This document shows, piece after piece, positions 54,164 through 63,429 of a stretch of 64,000 bases of DNA (positions within the stretch are counted from its first letter, which is position 1; each line of letters opens with the position of its first letter). Under the pieces are notes generated by a model that saw nothing but the letters and a program-made list of their open reading frames with translations, did no database searches and had not been told where the DNA came from. The DNA is taken from the NCBI GenBank assembly GCA_944391625.1, contig CALXUG010000004.1, positions 1 to 64,000 of the forward strand, given 5' to 3'. This DNA is from an uncultured Clostridia bacterium. Its GTDB lineage: Bacteria > Bacillota > Peptococcia > Peptococcales > Peptococcaceae. Made by a program: the position numbers and the translations under genes.

Positions 54164-55130
54164 GGAGCAAGTCTGCAAGGTAAGCATAGCTTTCTGCCCA
54201 TCTTGCATTTGGCTTATACAAAAATTTATCCTTTGGCAGCAGGATATAATGGCCGTTTTGTACTGCGGTTAAGCTGTTCCAGGCCGGATTGCTTTCGATG
54301 CTTTCTGTCAGATTTTTTTGTGCAGCAGCTTCATCATTTCCCATAGGAATTACAAAAATGTAGTCGGGATCAGCTTCTATGATGGCTTCCACACTGAAAT
54401 CTTTCAGCAGGCTGGGATAGTCATCAATGATGTTGTGACAGCCCAAATCGGCCAGCATTTTTCCGGTCATGGTGTCGGAACGCTGCGGCCGGATACCGCC
54501 GGAGTAGGTAATCATCAGCAGCACAGACGGTTCGTCTTCCAGTTTGTTATCGGCAATGATGGTATTGATATTTTCCTGTACCTGCAGGCCGTTTGTCTGA
54601 TACGCTTCTGTGTTTCCGGTAATCTCGGTGCAGGTTTTCAGCATGGCCAGATAATCTTCAAAGTGGGTTACGCTGAAATAAGCAGCTGTAATACCGGCGC
54701 TGCTCAAGGCATCTTTTAGGGCAACGTGGCTGTCGGTACCGGTGGTTTCGGCAGATAAAAGCACCAGATCGGGATCGAGCGCCAGAATTTCTTCTGTATT
54801 GGGTGTCTGGAATTTGCCCACCACTGCAATATCATCAGCCAGCTCCAGGTCACGGCCGTCAAAGGCATCGTCGGTAACGCCGACCAATGTGTCGCCGCCG
54901 CCGGCTAACAGCCAGATTTCGGCAAAGCTGCCCATCAGGGCAACTACACGCTGCGGCTGATTGACGGTAATTTCCTGACCGAGGGCATCAGTAAAGGTAT
55001 AGGAATTGTCATCATTTGTCGTTTGCTGTTCTGCATCTTGCGGCGCTGCGGTGCTGCCGCAGCCCGCAAGGCAAAGACAGACAATGAGACAAAGGGATAC
55101 CATGGAGATAAAAGTACGTTTTTTTTGCAT
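54156..55130 (-). CDS. Fe-siderophore/heme/corrinoid-type substrate-binding lipoprotein
   Basis: 324 residues. The lipoprotein signal ends LCLAGC with Cys24. The mature protein has the helical-backbone binding fold of cluster A-II (FTDALGQEITVNQPQRVVALMGSFAEIWLLAGGGDTLVG...NTEEILALDPDLVLLSAETTG). ATG 55130 with AAAGGAAC. The ligand could be an iron chelate, heme or a corrinoid; the neighbouring radical SAM gene makes a tetrapyrrole-related cargo worth testing. Confidence 0.92.
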   Translation of the reverse strand: MQKKRTFISMVSLCLIVCLCLAGCGSTAAPQDAEQQTTNDDNSYTFTDALGQEITVNQPQRVVALMGSFAEIWLLAGGGDTLVGVTDDAFDGRDLELADDIAVVGKFQTPNTEEILALDPDLVLLSAETTGTDSHVALKDALSSAGITAAYFSVTHFEDYLAMLKTCTEITGNTEAYQTNGLQVQENINTIIADNKLEDEPSVLLMITYSGGIRPQRSDTMTGKMLADLGCHNIIDDYPSLLKDFSVEAIIEADPDYIFVIPMGNDEAAAQKNLTESIESNPAWNSLTAVQNGHYILLPKDKFLYKPNARWAESYAYLADLLHV

Positions 55131-55175
55131 TTGTATGTTCCTTTTCTCTGTGTAGTTTTTTAGTGCAAGCAATGC

Positions 55176-56177
55176 TTATTTCAGCAACTGTTTGCCAAAA
55201 GCGCAGTAGCTGTCTTCCTGCATAATGTCGCCGTCGTGATAATATGCAGAACGGGCGCGGCAGCCGCCGCAGATACCTTTATAGCCGCATTTTCCGCAGG
55301 CGCCTTTGTAGTCCTGGGTGCGCAGCTGCTGGAATAACGGGCTGTTGTTCCAGATTTGGTCAAATGGAGTATCGTGTACATCGCCGGCTTCTTCCACCAT
55401 GTAAGCGCAAGGGCGTACTTTACCGATGGGGCTGATAATGCAATAGGTAAGACCAGCCAGACAGCCGCGGGTAAAGCGAGGATCCAAATCAACGCCAAGC
55501 TGTTTGGCAACACGGGTAAATTGCGGTGCGCAGGTTGGTTTGATTGGGATAGATACCTGTTTCTGTTTTTCCATAATGGTGCGCAGCAGGTTTTCGTATT
55601 CCATCACTTCTACGGCAGTGTCTTCAATATAAACGCCGCGGCCTACCGGAATCAGGAAGAAGATATATTCTGCCATTGCGCCCATTTCTACCGCAAAGTC
55701 GATGATGTCGCAGATTTCATGCTTGTTCCAATCCATGATGGTGGTGTGAATCTGGAATGGCAGACCTGCTTCACGACAGTTTTTCATACCCTGAATGGTA
55801 CTGGCGTAAGCGTTGGCATCACCGCGGAATTTGTTGTGTTTTTCTTCGTCCAGGCTGTCCAGGCTGATGCCCATAGCAGCAGCGCCGCTGTCTTTTAATT
55901 TGCGGGCTACTTCTTTGGTGATAAGGGTGCCGTTGGTGCCGAACACCGGACGCAGACCTTTGGATGCTGCATAAGCCACCAGTTCATAAATGTCGGGGCG
56001 CATGAGCGGTTCACCGCCGCTGAAAATCATAATTTTAAAGCCGGCGCGGGCAATCTCGTCAATCAGTTTTTTGCCTTCTGCGGTGGTCAGCTCGGCATCT
56101 TTTTGGTTGCCGGCGTCCTGATAGCAGTGGCTGCATTTTAAGTTACATTGGTTTGTGGTCATCCATGATACAATCAT
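55176..56177 (-). CDS. Radical SAM/SPASM protein, NirJ/AhbD-like
   Basis: 333 residues. The cluster motif CNLKCSHC (C11, C15, C18) starts almost at the N terminus, followed by MIFSGGEPLMRPDIYELV and LDSLDEEKHNKFRG. The C-terminal SPASM-like cysteines include CGKCGYKGICGGCRA. The compact layout resembles the heme-pathway enzymes NirJ, AhbC and AhbD and also peptide-modifying enzymes. No precursor peptide is visible next to it. It sits 2 bp after the MerR gene and before a FecBCD-type importer. Confidence 0.85.
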   Translation of the reverse strand: MIVSWMTTNQCNLKCSHCYQDAGNQKDAELTTAEGKKLIDEIARAGFKIMIFSGGEPLMRPDIYELVAYAASKGLRPVFGTNGTLITKEVARKLKDSGAAAMGISLDSLDEEKHNKFRGDANAYASTIQGMKNCREAGLPFQIHTTIMDWNKHEICDIIDFAVEMGAMAEYIFFLIPVGRGVYIEDTAVEVMEYENLLRTIMEKQKQVSIPIKPTCAPQFTRVAKQLGVDLDPRFTRGCLAGLTYCIISPIGKVRPCAYMVEEAGDVHDTPFDQIWNNSPLFQQLRTQDYKGACGKCGYKGICGGCRARSAYYHDGDIMQEDSYCAFGKQLLK

Positions 56178-56179
56178 TG

Positions 56180-56977
56180 TTATTCTCCTTGTGTCTTTTG
56201 ATAATTTTTTACAACGTTCTGCAGAAATTCGTTGACTTCAAATCGGAGTTCATGAAAAGAGTCATAAACACTGCTTTTTTCTGCAGAATCAAAAATGACA
56301 AAATCGTGATGGTTGGTTTTGCGGGAAACGGCGCCAACCTCTTTTTCCATAGCCAGATAGCGTTGGGCAATTTCCTGGCTTTTGGCACTGTTCAGCGGTT
56401 CATTCTGCTGTAACAGGCGGATGGCATCGGCAATCAGTTTGTGCCATTGGGCCACTGTTTTCTGCTTTTGCTCGTGGCTTTCCATCAGTTCCTGCTGCTC
56501 TGTTTCGTTTTCCCGATAGGCGTTTTCTTCAAAGGAGCAATTCAGTTTCCAGATATATTTTCCTTCGTCCTGAAAACGCTCGATGACATGGGCATAATGC
56601 TGCCAGTTGACGGCCTGGTCGGATTTTACCGTTTCGCTGAGATTTTTTAATGTGGCGAACCGTTTCATCAATGCAGAAACTTCCTTTTCTACATCGTTGA
56701 TTTTTTTGTCCAGCAAAAGTTTAACTTCTTCAGTGGCGTCAAATCCGTTCAGACTTTGACGGATTTCGGTCAGCGACAATCCCATAAACTTGAAGCAGAG
56801 TATTTTATACAGTTTATCCTGATCTTTTTTTGTATAGAGCCGCTGATTACGGCTTCCTTTGGCGGAAGGCTTCAGCAGGTTTTCCTGGTCGTAATATTGG
56901 ATGGTGCGCACAGTAACGCCGACTCGTTCAGCCAGTTCACCCACTGTCATGTATTCTTCTTCTGTATGCTCCGGCAT
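56180..56977 (-). CDS. MerR-family transcriptional regulator
   Basis: 265 residues. N-terminal MerR HTH (YMTVGELAERVGVTVRTIQYYDQENLLKPSAKGSRNQRLYTKKDQDKLYKI), then a coiled-coil and a ~150-residue C-terminal helical region with no cysteine pattern for metal binding. ATG 56977 follows GAGAGGGGGC. First gene of the operon, behind a promoter with a 19-bp spacer, so it probably activates its own operon in response to an unknown ligand. Confidence 0.9.
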   Translation of the reverse strand: MPEHTEEEYMTVGELAERVGVTVRTIQYYDQENLLKPSAKGSRNQRLYTKKDQDKLYKILCFKFMGLSLTEIRQSLNGFDATEEVKLLLDKKINDVEKEVSALMKRFATLKNLSETVKSDQAVNWQHYAHVIERFQDEGKYIWKLNCSFEENAYRENETEQQELMESHEQKQKTVAQWHKLIADAIRLLQQNEPLNSAKSQEIAQRYLAMEKEVGAVSRKTNHHDFVIFDSAEKSSVYDSFHELRFEVNEFLQNVVKNYQKTQGE

Positions 56978-57012
56978 GTAAAAGCCCCCTCTCATCATAC
57001 ATACCGTTAAGT

Positions 57013-57043
57013 ATTATAGAGGATAACGCAACGTCATTGTCAA
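57013..57043 (-). promoter_or_regulatory. MerR-type promoter with 19-bp spacer
   Basis: On the minus strand TTGACA, 19-bp spacer, TATAAT. The spacer holds a short dyad TGACG-TTG-CGTTA. Over-long spacers are the hallmark of MerR-activated promoters. Confidence 0.88.
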
Positions 57044-57120
57044 CTGAAAAAGTAAAGAATCAGATGTTTTTATGGGCGGGCAGCTTTTTTGAACGTATAA
57101 CTGTTTTGCATATAAGTTTA

Positions 57121-57372
57121 GTTAATTAAGAGTGTTTCACGTGAAACAATTTTGTTTGCGATACTGCATTGTCGGGAGACTGTTTGTTGCCTGCCCTCGT
57201 TCACCGGACATCTGCTTGTCGGTCTGCTTCACTTTGGACTGCGTCCAGCTCAGCCAGACAGACTGCGCAGCTATCCGTTTCAATCTCGACAACGGCAACA
57301 AAACATCTCCCTGGGTTGCGTGTATGAGGCTGGCCTATCCTTTGCCAAAATTCCGACTTAGAGCGAACAATC
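57121..57372 (+). repeat. parS-containing repeat (family P), copy 3
   Basis: Inverted relative to 47820-48060. It contains TGGACTGCGTCCA near 57236 and runs to CCAAAATTCC. With that copy it forms a ~235-bp inverted repeat around 9 kb. Region 57373-57615 holds a decayed fourth end and no gene. Confidence 0.85.
57133..57148. promoter_or_regulatory. parS site, site 3
   Basis: TGTTTCACGTGAAACA, perfect. Confidence 0.93.
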
Positions 57373-57481
57373 TTGCCGTATGTCTAAGCTGAGGTGGATG
57401 AAATCCAAACCGAAGCAGACATACAAAAGATTGTCCGAAATACGGAGGGATAGGCAAAGATAGGACAAGCCGACCATGCAA

Positions 57482-57497
57482 TCTTTCATACGAAACA
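57482..57497. promoter_or_regulatory. Degenerate parS-like site
   Basis: TCTTTCATACGAAACA, four mismatches to parS. It is followed by ATTAACCAAATGA as next to sites 1 and 2, so it appears to be a decayed family P end. Confidence 0.6.
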
Positions 57498-57615
57498 ATG
57501 TGATTAACCAAATGATTTATGGAATGGTATCTATTTTTTGAATTTTGTATTCAAAACAGAAAAAAGAGGGTATAAATCAGATAAGAATGATAAGATAAGA
57601 GAGGGAGGTGCTGCG

Positions 57616-59019
57616 ATGCTGATACCAGATATGGTACAAGTAGAAAAAATAGAAGGATTGGCACAGGAGGTTATGCACTTATGCCGGGATACGCTGGCGG
57701 TGAAACTGCGGTTTATTAATCCGGCGCTGAGCCGGTTGGAACTGATTCCGTCTACGTGGCCGCTGGCTACCGATGGTGCGCGGATGCTGTATGATCCGGT
57801 TTATATATTACACATGTACGCCAATGAAAAAAATATGCCGGTGCGCAGCTATCTGCATGTGGTGCTGCATTGTGTGTTTCAGCATTTTTATGTGGATTTG
57901 CGCATCAATCAGACCATATGGAATCTGGCCTGTGATATGGCAGTAGAAAATATGATTACCGAACTGGGTTTGGACTGCACCTGTGTAAAACGGGAACAGC
58001 AGCAGCAGGAAATATTAGAGCCCATACGAAAGGCGGCAGGGCAGTTAACTGCCGAAAAAATTTATCATTATCTGCTGCGGCACTATCCCGATGAAGATAC
58101 GCTCATTCATTGGGGCAGACGATTTTGGACCGATGAGCATGAAGCGTGGTATATTGCATCAGTAACCGATGAGCTGGATGAAGGGGGCGAGCGTTCCACC
58201 AAAGAGGCCGGTGATTCTGACAAAGACGGCAAGATTGGTGATGATCCAAATTCACCCTTTGATGCTGACCGCATGGCACAGCGCAAGCAATTGCAGCGGC
58301 AATGGGATCAGATTTCTCAGCAGATTCAGATGGATTTGGAGACATTCTCCAGAAAAACGGGCGACAGGGCGTTGGGACTTATGCAAAACCTGGAATCGGT
58401 GAATCGGGAAAAATATGATTATGCCAGATTTTTACAAAAATTTGCTTCCTTAGGGGAAGTGATGCAGGTCAATGATGATGAATTTGACTATATTTTTTAT
58501 ACCTATGGATTACAACTTTATCAAAAGATTCCTTTGATTGAACCGTTGGAATACAAAGAAGTGAAACGGATTAAAGAATTTGTTATTGCCATTGATACGT
58601 CTGGTTCTGTCAGTGGGGAGCAGGTGCAGAGTTTTGTACAGAAAACCTATAATATATTGATGCAGCAGGAAAATTTTTTCTCTAAAATTAATTTGCACAT
58701 TATTCAGTGTGATGCGGTAATTCAGGAAGATGTGCATATTACCAACAGAGAAGAATTTGAGCGGTATCTGGCCAATATGACGTTAAAAGGTTCCGGCGGG
58801 ACTGATTTTCGTCCGGTATTCCGTCATGTAGACCAGATGATCAGCCAGCATAAGTTTGTTAATTTGAAAGGGCTGATTTATTTTACTGACGGCGAGGGCG
58901 TGTTTCCTGAACGGCAGCCGGGCTATCAGACTGCGTTCGTATTTGTAAAAGATGATTATCAGGTGCCAAAAGTGCCGGCATGGGCCATTAAGCTGGTACT
59001 GCAGAATTATGAACTGTAA
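57616..59019 (+). CDS. VWA-like protein with degenerate metallopeptidase domain (DUF2201 type)
   Basis: 467 residues. The N-terminal region has HVVLHCVFQHF (residues 81-), a peptidase-like helix where the HExxH glutamate is replaced by Val. A charged linker spans ~190-230. The C-terminal VWA domain has a complete MIDAS: DTSGS (327-331), T396 and D425 in FTDGEG. Such proteins pair with MoxR ATPases, the next gene. ATG 57616 has GGGAGGTG upstream; a longer frame to 57538 lacks one. Role unknown. Confidence 0.85.
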   Translation: MLIPDMVQVEKIEGLAQEVMHLCRDTLAVKLRFINPALSRLELIPSTWPLATDGARMLYDPVYILHMYANEKNMPVRSYLHVVLHCVFQHFYVDLRINQTIWNLACDMAVENMITELGLDCTCVKREQQQQEILEPIRKAAGQLTAEKIYHYLLRHYPDEDTLIHWGRRFWTDEHEAWYIASVTDELDEGGERSTKEAGDSDKDGKIGDDPNSPFDADRMAQRKQLQRQWDQISQQIQMDLETFSRKTGDRALGLMQNLESVNREKYDYARFLQKFASLGEVMQVNDDEFDYIFYTYGLQLYQKIPLIEPLEYKEVKRIKEFVIAIDTSGSVSGEQVQSFVQKTYNILMQQENFFSKINLHIIQCDAVIQEDVHITNREEFERYLANMTLKGSGGTDFRPVFRHVDQMISQHKFVNLKGLIYFTDGEGVFPERQPGYQTAFVFVKDDYQVPKVPAWAIKLVLQNYEL

Positions 59020-59039
59020 CAGGAGGAAAGGGGTATCGT

Positions 59040-60563
59040 ATGAATATTAAACAAGCCAAAGAACAGATTAAAAATACAATGACAGCATATTTTACCAAGG
59101 ATGCAAGAGGCAATTATGTAATGCCGTTATATAAACAAAGACCGATTTTTCTGATGGGGCCTCCGGGGATTGGCAAAACGGCCATTATTGAACAGGTAGC
59201 AGGGGAATTGGGCGTGGGTGTGCTGTCCTATTCTATGACCCATCATACGCGGCAGAGTGCTTTGGGGCTGCCGTACATTGCTCACAAAAATTATGGCGGA
59301 AAAGAGTATATGGTATCCGAATATACCATGAGCGAAATTATTGCTGCTATTTATGATATGATGGAAGAAACCGGGGTAAAAGAAGGCATTTTATTTTTAG
59401 ATGAAATCAATTGTGTGTCGGAAACACTGGCGCCTATTATGCTGCAATTTTTACAGTATAAAGTATTTGGCCGCCATCGGGTGCCGGACGGCTGGGTTGT
59501 GGTAACGGCAGGCAATCCGCCGGAATATAACAATTCTGTGCGTGAATTTGACATTGTTACCTGGGACCGTCTGAAGCGGGTGGATGTGGAGCCGGACTTT
59601 GATGTGTGGAAGGAATATGCCTACAAAACCGGTGTGCATGCTGCAGTGCTGACCTATCTGGAAATTCGGAAGGCAGATTTTTATCAAATTGAATCTACCA
59701 TTGACGGGAAACGGTTTGTGACAGCCCGCGGCTGGGATGATTTAAGTCAGATGCTGACTCTTTATGAGCAGCATGGGCTTGTGGTGGATGAGGATTTGGT
59801 AAGACAGTATTTGCAGGATGAAAAGATCGCAAAACGCTTTGCTGCTTATTATGATTTGTTTAATAAGTATCGCAGTGATTATCAGGTGGATCAGATTCTG
59901 GCTGGTGATGTCAGTGAAACCATTAAAGAACGGGCCATGCAGGCCGGATTTGATGAACGGCTTTCTCTGCTGGGGTTGTTATTGGATGCGGTTACTGCGG
60001 AAGTGAAAGAAGTGATTCATGGAAAACGGGTTCTGGAACAGCTGATGCAGGTGCTGAAGCAATTTTATGGACAGGCGGCCCGTGGTGGTCAGCAGCCATT
60101 GGCTGTGCTGGAACAATTGCTGCAGATTGAAAAAGACAAGCTGGAAAATGGGCGAAAATCGGGCAGTATCACTACCGATGGGCAACAGCAGCGGGAAGCA
60201 TTGTTGGCGTTTCTGGAAGCTGGCTGCGACAAGATTGCCAATGAGAACGATGGAATGCAAGCCTTTGCGCTGTTAAAGATGGAATTTGACAGCCATGTGA
60301 AGCGGTTAAAACAGGCCGGCAAAGAGAAAGGCGTTTTATTGGATAATCTGTTTGCATTTTGTGAGGAAGTGTTCCCCGATGGCCATGAACTGCTGCTTTT
60401 GGTGACAGAGCTGACAGCCAATTATTATACAGCCAAATATATCAGTGAATACGGTTGTGAACGGTACTTTGCCCACAACAAGGAATTGATGTTTTATGAA
60501 CGGCAGAAGAAAATTATAGAGGAGCTGGATTTGTTGGACTTGGATCTGACACCGGAGGCGTAA
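59040..60563 (+). CDS. MoxR-like AAA+ ATPase
   Basis: 507 residues. Walker A GPPGIGKT (40-47), Walker B ILFLDEIN (~117-124), sensor TAGNPPEYN and arginine-finger-type region VTWDRLKRVDVEPDF. The C-terminal ~280 residues are helical and family specific. MoxR ATPases with VWA partners remodel or activate protein complexes (RavA-ViaA is the best studied). ATG 59040 with AGGAGGAAAGG; 20 bp after the VWA gene. Confidence 0.88.
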   Translation: MNIKQAKEQIKNTMTAYFTKDARGNYVMPLYKQRPIFLMGPPGIGKTAIIEQVAGELGVGVLSYSMTHHTRQSALGLPYIAHKNYGGKEYMVSEYTMSEIIAAIYDMMEETGVKEGILFLDEINCVSETLAPIMLQFLQYKVFGRHRVPDGWVVVTAGNPPEYNNSVREFDIVTWDRLKRVDVEPDFDVWKEYAYKTGVHAAVLTYLEIRKADFYQIESTIDGKRFVTARGWDDLSQMLTLYEQHGLVVDEDLVRQYLQDEKIAKRFAAYYDLFNKYRSDYQVDQILAGDVSETIKERAMQAGFDERLSLLGLLLDAVTAEVKEVIHGKRVLEQLMQVLKQFYGQAARGGQQPLAVLEQLLQIEKDKLENGRKSGSITTDGQQQREALLAFLEAGCDKIANENDGMQAFALLKMEFDSHVKRLKQAGKEKGVLLDNLFAFCEEVFPDGHELLLLVTELTANYYTAKYISEYGCERYFAHNKELMFYERQKKIIEELDLLDLDLTPEA

Positions 60564-60568
60564 TCGGT

Positions 60569-62224
60569 ATGAAACAGGAATTTGTGATAGAGCAGGGCGT
60601 ATTAAAACAATATTGCGGTGATGCTGCTTGCGTTGTTGTGCCGGAAGGGATTCAGGAGATTGGGTATGGTGCGTTTCGGGATAATCCGGCATTAAAGCAG
60701 GTGGTAATTCCGGCGGGTGTCCGTAAAATTGGCAGCCAGGCTTTTTGCGGCTGTGAAAAGCTGGAACGGGCAGAACTGCCTCAAGGTGTAGAACAAATTG
60801 GGTATTCGGCCTTTGAACGGTGCCGTTCCTTGCGGCAGATGGTGTTGCCGGAAGGGCTGCGGTTATTAGATCGGATGGCTTTTTTGGACTGTGTGCAGTT
60901 GGCAGAAATCGCCTTTCCGGACAGTCTGTGTACTGTGGGACGGGACGGGCTGCGGGGAACTGCCTGGCTGGAGCAGCATCTGGAAGGTGTTGTTTACGCG
61001 GGAAAACTGGCTTTGTTTGCAAAAGGGATGGTTACCGACGTTGTACTGCGTTCTGATACAATCAAAATCTGTGTAGATGCGTTTCGCAATTGCAGCAGCA
61101 TTGCCAGTGTGCAGCTGCCTGACGGTTTAGAACAGATTGAAGCGCGCGCTTTTCAAAATTGCCGCAAATTGAAGCAAATAACCATTCCTGCGTCGGTAAC
61201 CGGCATTGGTGACCGTGCTTTTGATGAATGCCAAAATCTGCAAATTCAGCTGGAGAGTCAGCAAGTAAGTTTGGGCAGAGGCTGTTTTGCCGATACTGCC
61301 TCTGTGCGGCTTACCCGAATGGATCCGGCAAAATTGCCGGAAGCAGTGCGCCAAAGTGCGGTCCTGGCCTTTGTTGATGATGTGTACCATGATGTTCCAT
61401 TGGAGGAGGCTTTCTATCAAAGCTGTCTGGATTACATTCGCAGCCGTCGAAAACTGCTCTATTCTGTTGCAGTGCAGCATTGGACTTTGCTGCATTTTAT
61501 GATGGGGGAGCAAATCCTTTCTTTAGAGGATGCGGACACCGTATTGGATATCCTGCTGACAGAACAGCAGACAGAGGCTGCCGCCGCTTTGATTCAGTAT
61601 AAGCAGAAGCTGGATACAGCAACAGATGGAGATTGGGATGCCGGCTGGGAGGATCTCACACTGGACTGGGATTTATCAGAAGTGGAAAAAAGCCCTGATG
61701 AAGTGGCGCGGGAATGGGGGCTGAAAAAGAATCGGGACGGCACCGTTATGCTGCTGCAATATCGGGGCAAGGACACCGCGGTGCAGGTTCCCAGTCAGGT
61801 AGGCGGGCAGATGATTACGTTGCTGGGGCCGGCGGTGTGCAGTCCGCAGCGATACGGTATCAAGCGGGAAACGGCTATGCAGCGGCGGCGTATTACATCG
61901 GTGAAGATTGCAGAAGGTATTTTAAAAATTGGAAACCAGGCTTTTGCAGATTGTGAAGCGCTGCTGCGGGCAACACTTCCGGAAAGCATTGTCCAAATAG
62001 GGTATGAAGCTTTCTACGGCTGTAAAAAATTGCAGGAAATTGAAATTCCCCAAAGTGTAAAAGTGATTGGCCGTGGGGCCTTTGCCAATTGCAGCAGTTT
62101 GCAGAGGGTGGTGCTTCCCAGAGGCGTAAAACTTGAAGAAGATGTGTTTGCAGGCTGTCCGTCTGCTTTGCAAATAGAAGATGGTGTAACGGAACAAGCA
62201 TTTGCAGTTGATGATTCAAAATAA
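60569..62224 (+). CDS. BspA-type leucine-rich repeat protein (LRR_5)
   Basis: 551 residues, no signal peptide, so probably cytoplasmic. LRR_5 units of about 23 residues (IGYGAFRDNPALKQVVIPAGVRKIGSQAF) fill ~20-215 and again ~430-540. The middle ~215 residues are helical and acidic, without LRRs. It starts 5 bp after the AAA gene (GGAGGCG), so the three are one operon. Intracellular BspA-type LRRs in an ATPase-VWA operon are unusual; it may be the recognition component. Confidence 0.88.
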   Translation: MKQEFVIEQGVLKQYCGDAACVVVPEGIQEIGYGAFRDNPALKQVVIPAGVRKIGSQAFCGCEKLERAELPQGVEQIGYSAFERCRSLRQMVLPEGLRLLDRMAFLDCVQLAEIAFPDSLCTVGRDGLRGTAWLEQHLEGVVYAGKLALFAKGMVTDVVLRSDTIKICVDAFRNCSSIASVQLPDGLEQIEARAFQNCRKLKQITIPASVTGIGDRAFDECQNLQIQLESQQVSLGRGCFADTASVRLTRMDPAKLPEAVRQSAVLAFVDDVYHDVPLEEAFYQSCLDYIRSRRKLLYSVAVQHWTLLHFMMGEQILSLEDADTVLDILLTEQQTEAAAALIQYKQKLDTATDGDWDAGWEDLTLDWDLSEVEKSPDEVAREWGLKKNRDGTVMLLQYRGKDTAVQVPSQVGGQMITLLGPAVCSPQRYGIKRETAMQRRRITSVKIAEGILKIGNQAFADCEALLRATLPESIVQIGYEAFYGCKKLQEIEIPQSVKVIGRGAFANCSSLQRVVLPRGVKLEEDVFAGCPSALQIEDGVTEQAFAVDDSK

Positions 62225-62239
62225 AGGGGAGATACTTGC

Positions 62240-62722
62240 GTGATACATTCTTTTGCTCCCATTGCGGACGAGAACTGTCGTGTTTTGGTGTTGGGCTCCA
62301 TGCCCAGTGTGGTATCCTTGGAGCGGCAGCAATATTATGGTCATAAGCAGAATTTTTTCTGGCCGATGATGTTTCAGCTGTTTGCAGAGCCCTACAGTGA
62401 AAGCTATTCCGATAAAAAAGCATTGCTGCTGCGCCATCACGTTGCCTTGTGGGATGTGCTGGCCAGCTGTGAACGGGAGGGCAGTCTGGACAGCAATATC
62501 ACCGATGAGGTGCCCAATGATATCCGAGGATTGCTGAAACAGTATCCTTCGATTGGATATCTGTGTTTTAATGGCGGCAAAGCTTACCAAACATTTAAAC
62601 GGAATTTTCCGGACTTGCTGCAGCAGATGCAGTATTGGCAGTTACCATCTACCAGTCCGGCGCATACGATGAAACGAGAAAAGAAGCTGCAGGCGTGGCA
62701 GGTAATTTTATCGCTCTGTTAA
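62240..62722 (+). CDS. DNA-deoxyinosine glycosylase (UDG superfamily)
   Basis: 160 residues. VLVLGSMPSVVSLERQQYYGHKQNFFW is the N-terminal active-site motif of family 6 hypoxanthine-DNA glycosylases and STSPAHT the second motif. It removes deaminated adenine (hypoxanthine) from DNA. GTG start with AAAGGGGAG. 15 bp after the LRR gene, so it is transcribed with the VWA-AAA-LRR module, although a functional link is not evident. Confidence 0.9.
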   Translation: MIHSFAPIADENCRVLVLGSMPSVVSLERQQYYGHKQNFFWPMMFQLFAEPYSESYSDKKALLLRHHVALWDVLASCEREGSLDSNITDEVPNDIRGLLKQYPSIGYLCFNGGKAYQTFKRNFPDLLQQMQYWQLPSTSPAHTMKREKKLQAWQVILSLC

Positions 62723-62806
62723 GAAAAAAGATAGCATTTTATTTCCAGATGCGTTATACTATAGAAAGACCATTGATGTATACATAATGTGAAGGAGTGG
62801 ATGGTT

Positions 62807-63313
62807 ATGAGTAAGAAAAATAATGAAATGAATAAAAAAGTAAATGAAATCATGAAAACAGATGTATATACTGTTTCTGATGAAGCAACCATTAAGGATG
62901 TGCTGCAGGCGCTGGTTGACAGAAAAACAAGCGGTGTGCCTATTGTAAATGCAAAGCAGCAGGTTGTGGGCTTTATCAGCGATGGTGATATCATGAAGTT
63001 CATTGCCAAGCAAAATCCTCGGATTATCGACATGACAAGCTTCATCACAGTATGGTACGATACAGAATCTTTTGAAAAGAAATTGCATGATTTAATGGAA
63101 CTGAATGTTATGGAACTGGCAACGACCAGACTGGTTTCTGTAGAAACCGATTATGATATTGATGAAGTTGCCAAAGTGTTAGGCGAAAAGAAAATTAAAA
63201 AAGTACCTGTTCTGGAAGACGGAAAACTGGCCGGTATTATTAGCCGTTCCGATATTTTACGGTACATTTTGGGCACTTATTTAGAAAAAGAAGCAGCTGC
63301 TGAAGCGGAATAA
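62807..63313 (+). CDS. CBS-domain pair protein
   Basis: 168 residues; two CBS motifs (VNEIMKTDVYTVSDEATIKDVLQALVDRKTSGVPIVN... and ...DYDIDEVAKVLGEKKIKKVPVLEDGKLAGIISRSDILRYI) with a ~50-residue insert between. Stand-alone CBS pairs bind adenosyl nucleotides and act as energy sensors. ATG 62807 lies 9 nt after AAGGAG. A terminator follows. Confidence 0.92.
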   Translation: MSKKNNEMNKKVNEIMKTDVYTVSDEATIKDVLQALVDRKTSGVPIVNAKQQVVGFISDGDIMKFIAKQNPRIIDMTSFITVWYDTESFEKKLHDLMELNVMELATTRLVSVETDYDIDEVAKVLGEKKIKKVPVLEDGKLAGIISRSDILRYILGTYLEKEAAAEAE

Positions 63314-63348
63314 CAGAAGCATGTAAAATGTATACAGCGACATGGTGA

Positions 63349-63381
63349 AAAAGAGATATCATATTGGTATCTCTTTTTTTC
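63349..63381 (+). terminator. Terminator after the CBS gene
   Basis: AGAGATA/TATCTCT stem, then TTTTTTT. Confidence 0.88.
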
Positions 63382-63429
63382 AATTAGGTTGAATATGCTG
63401 CTGCTGTATCTGCTGTAAAGGAGAATTCT

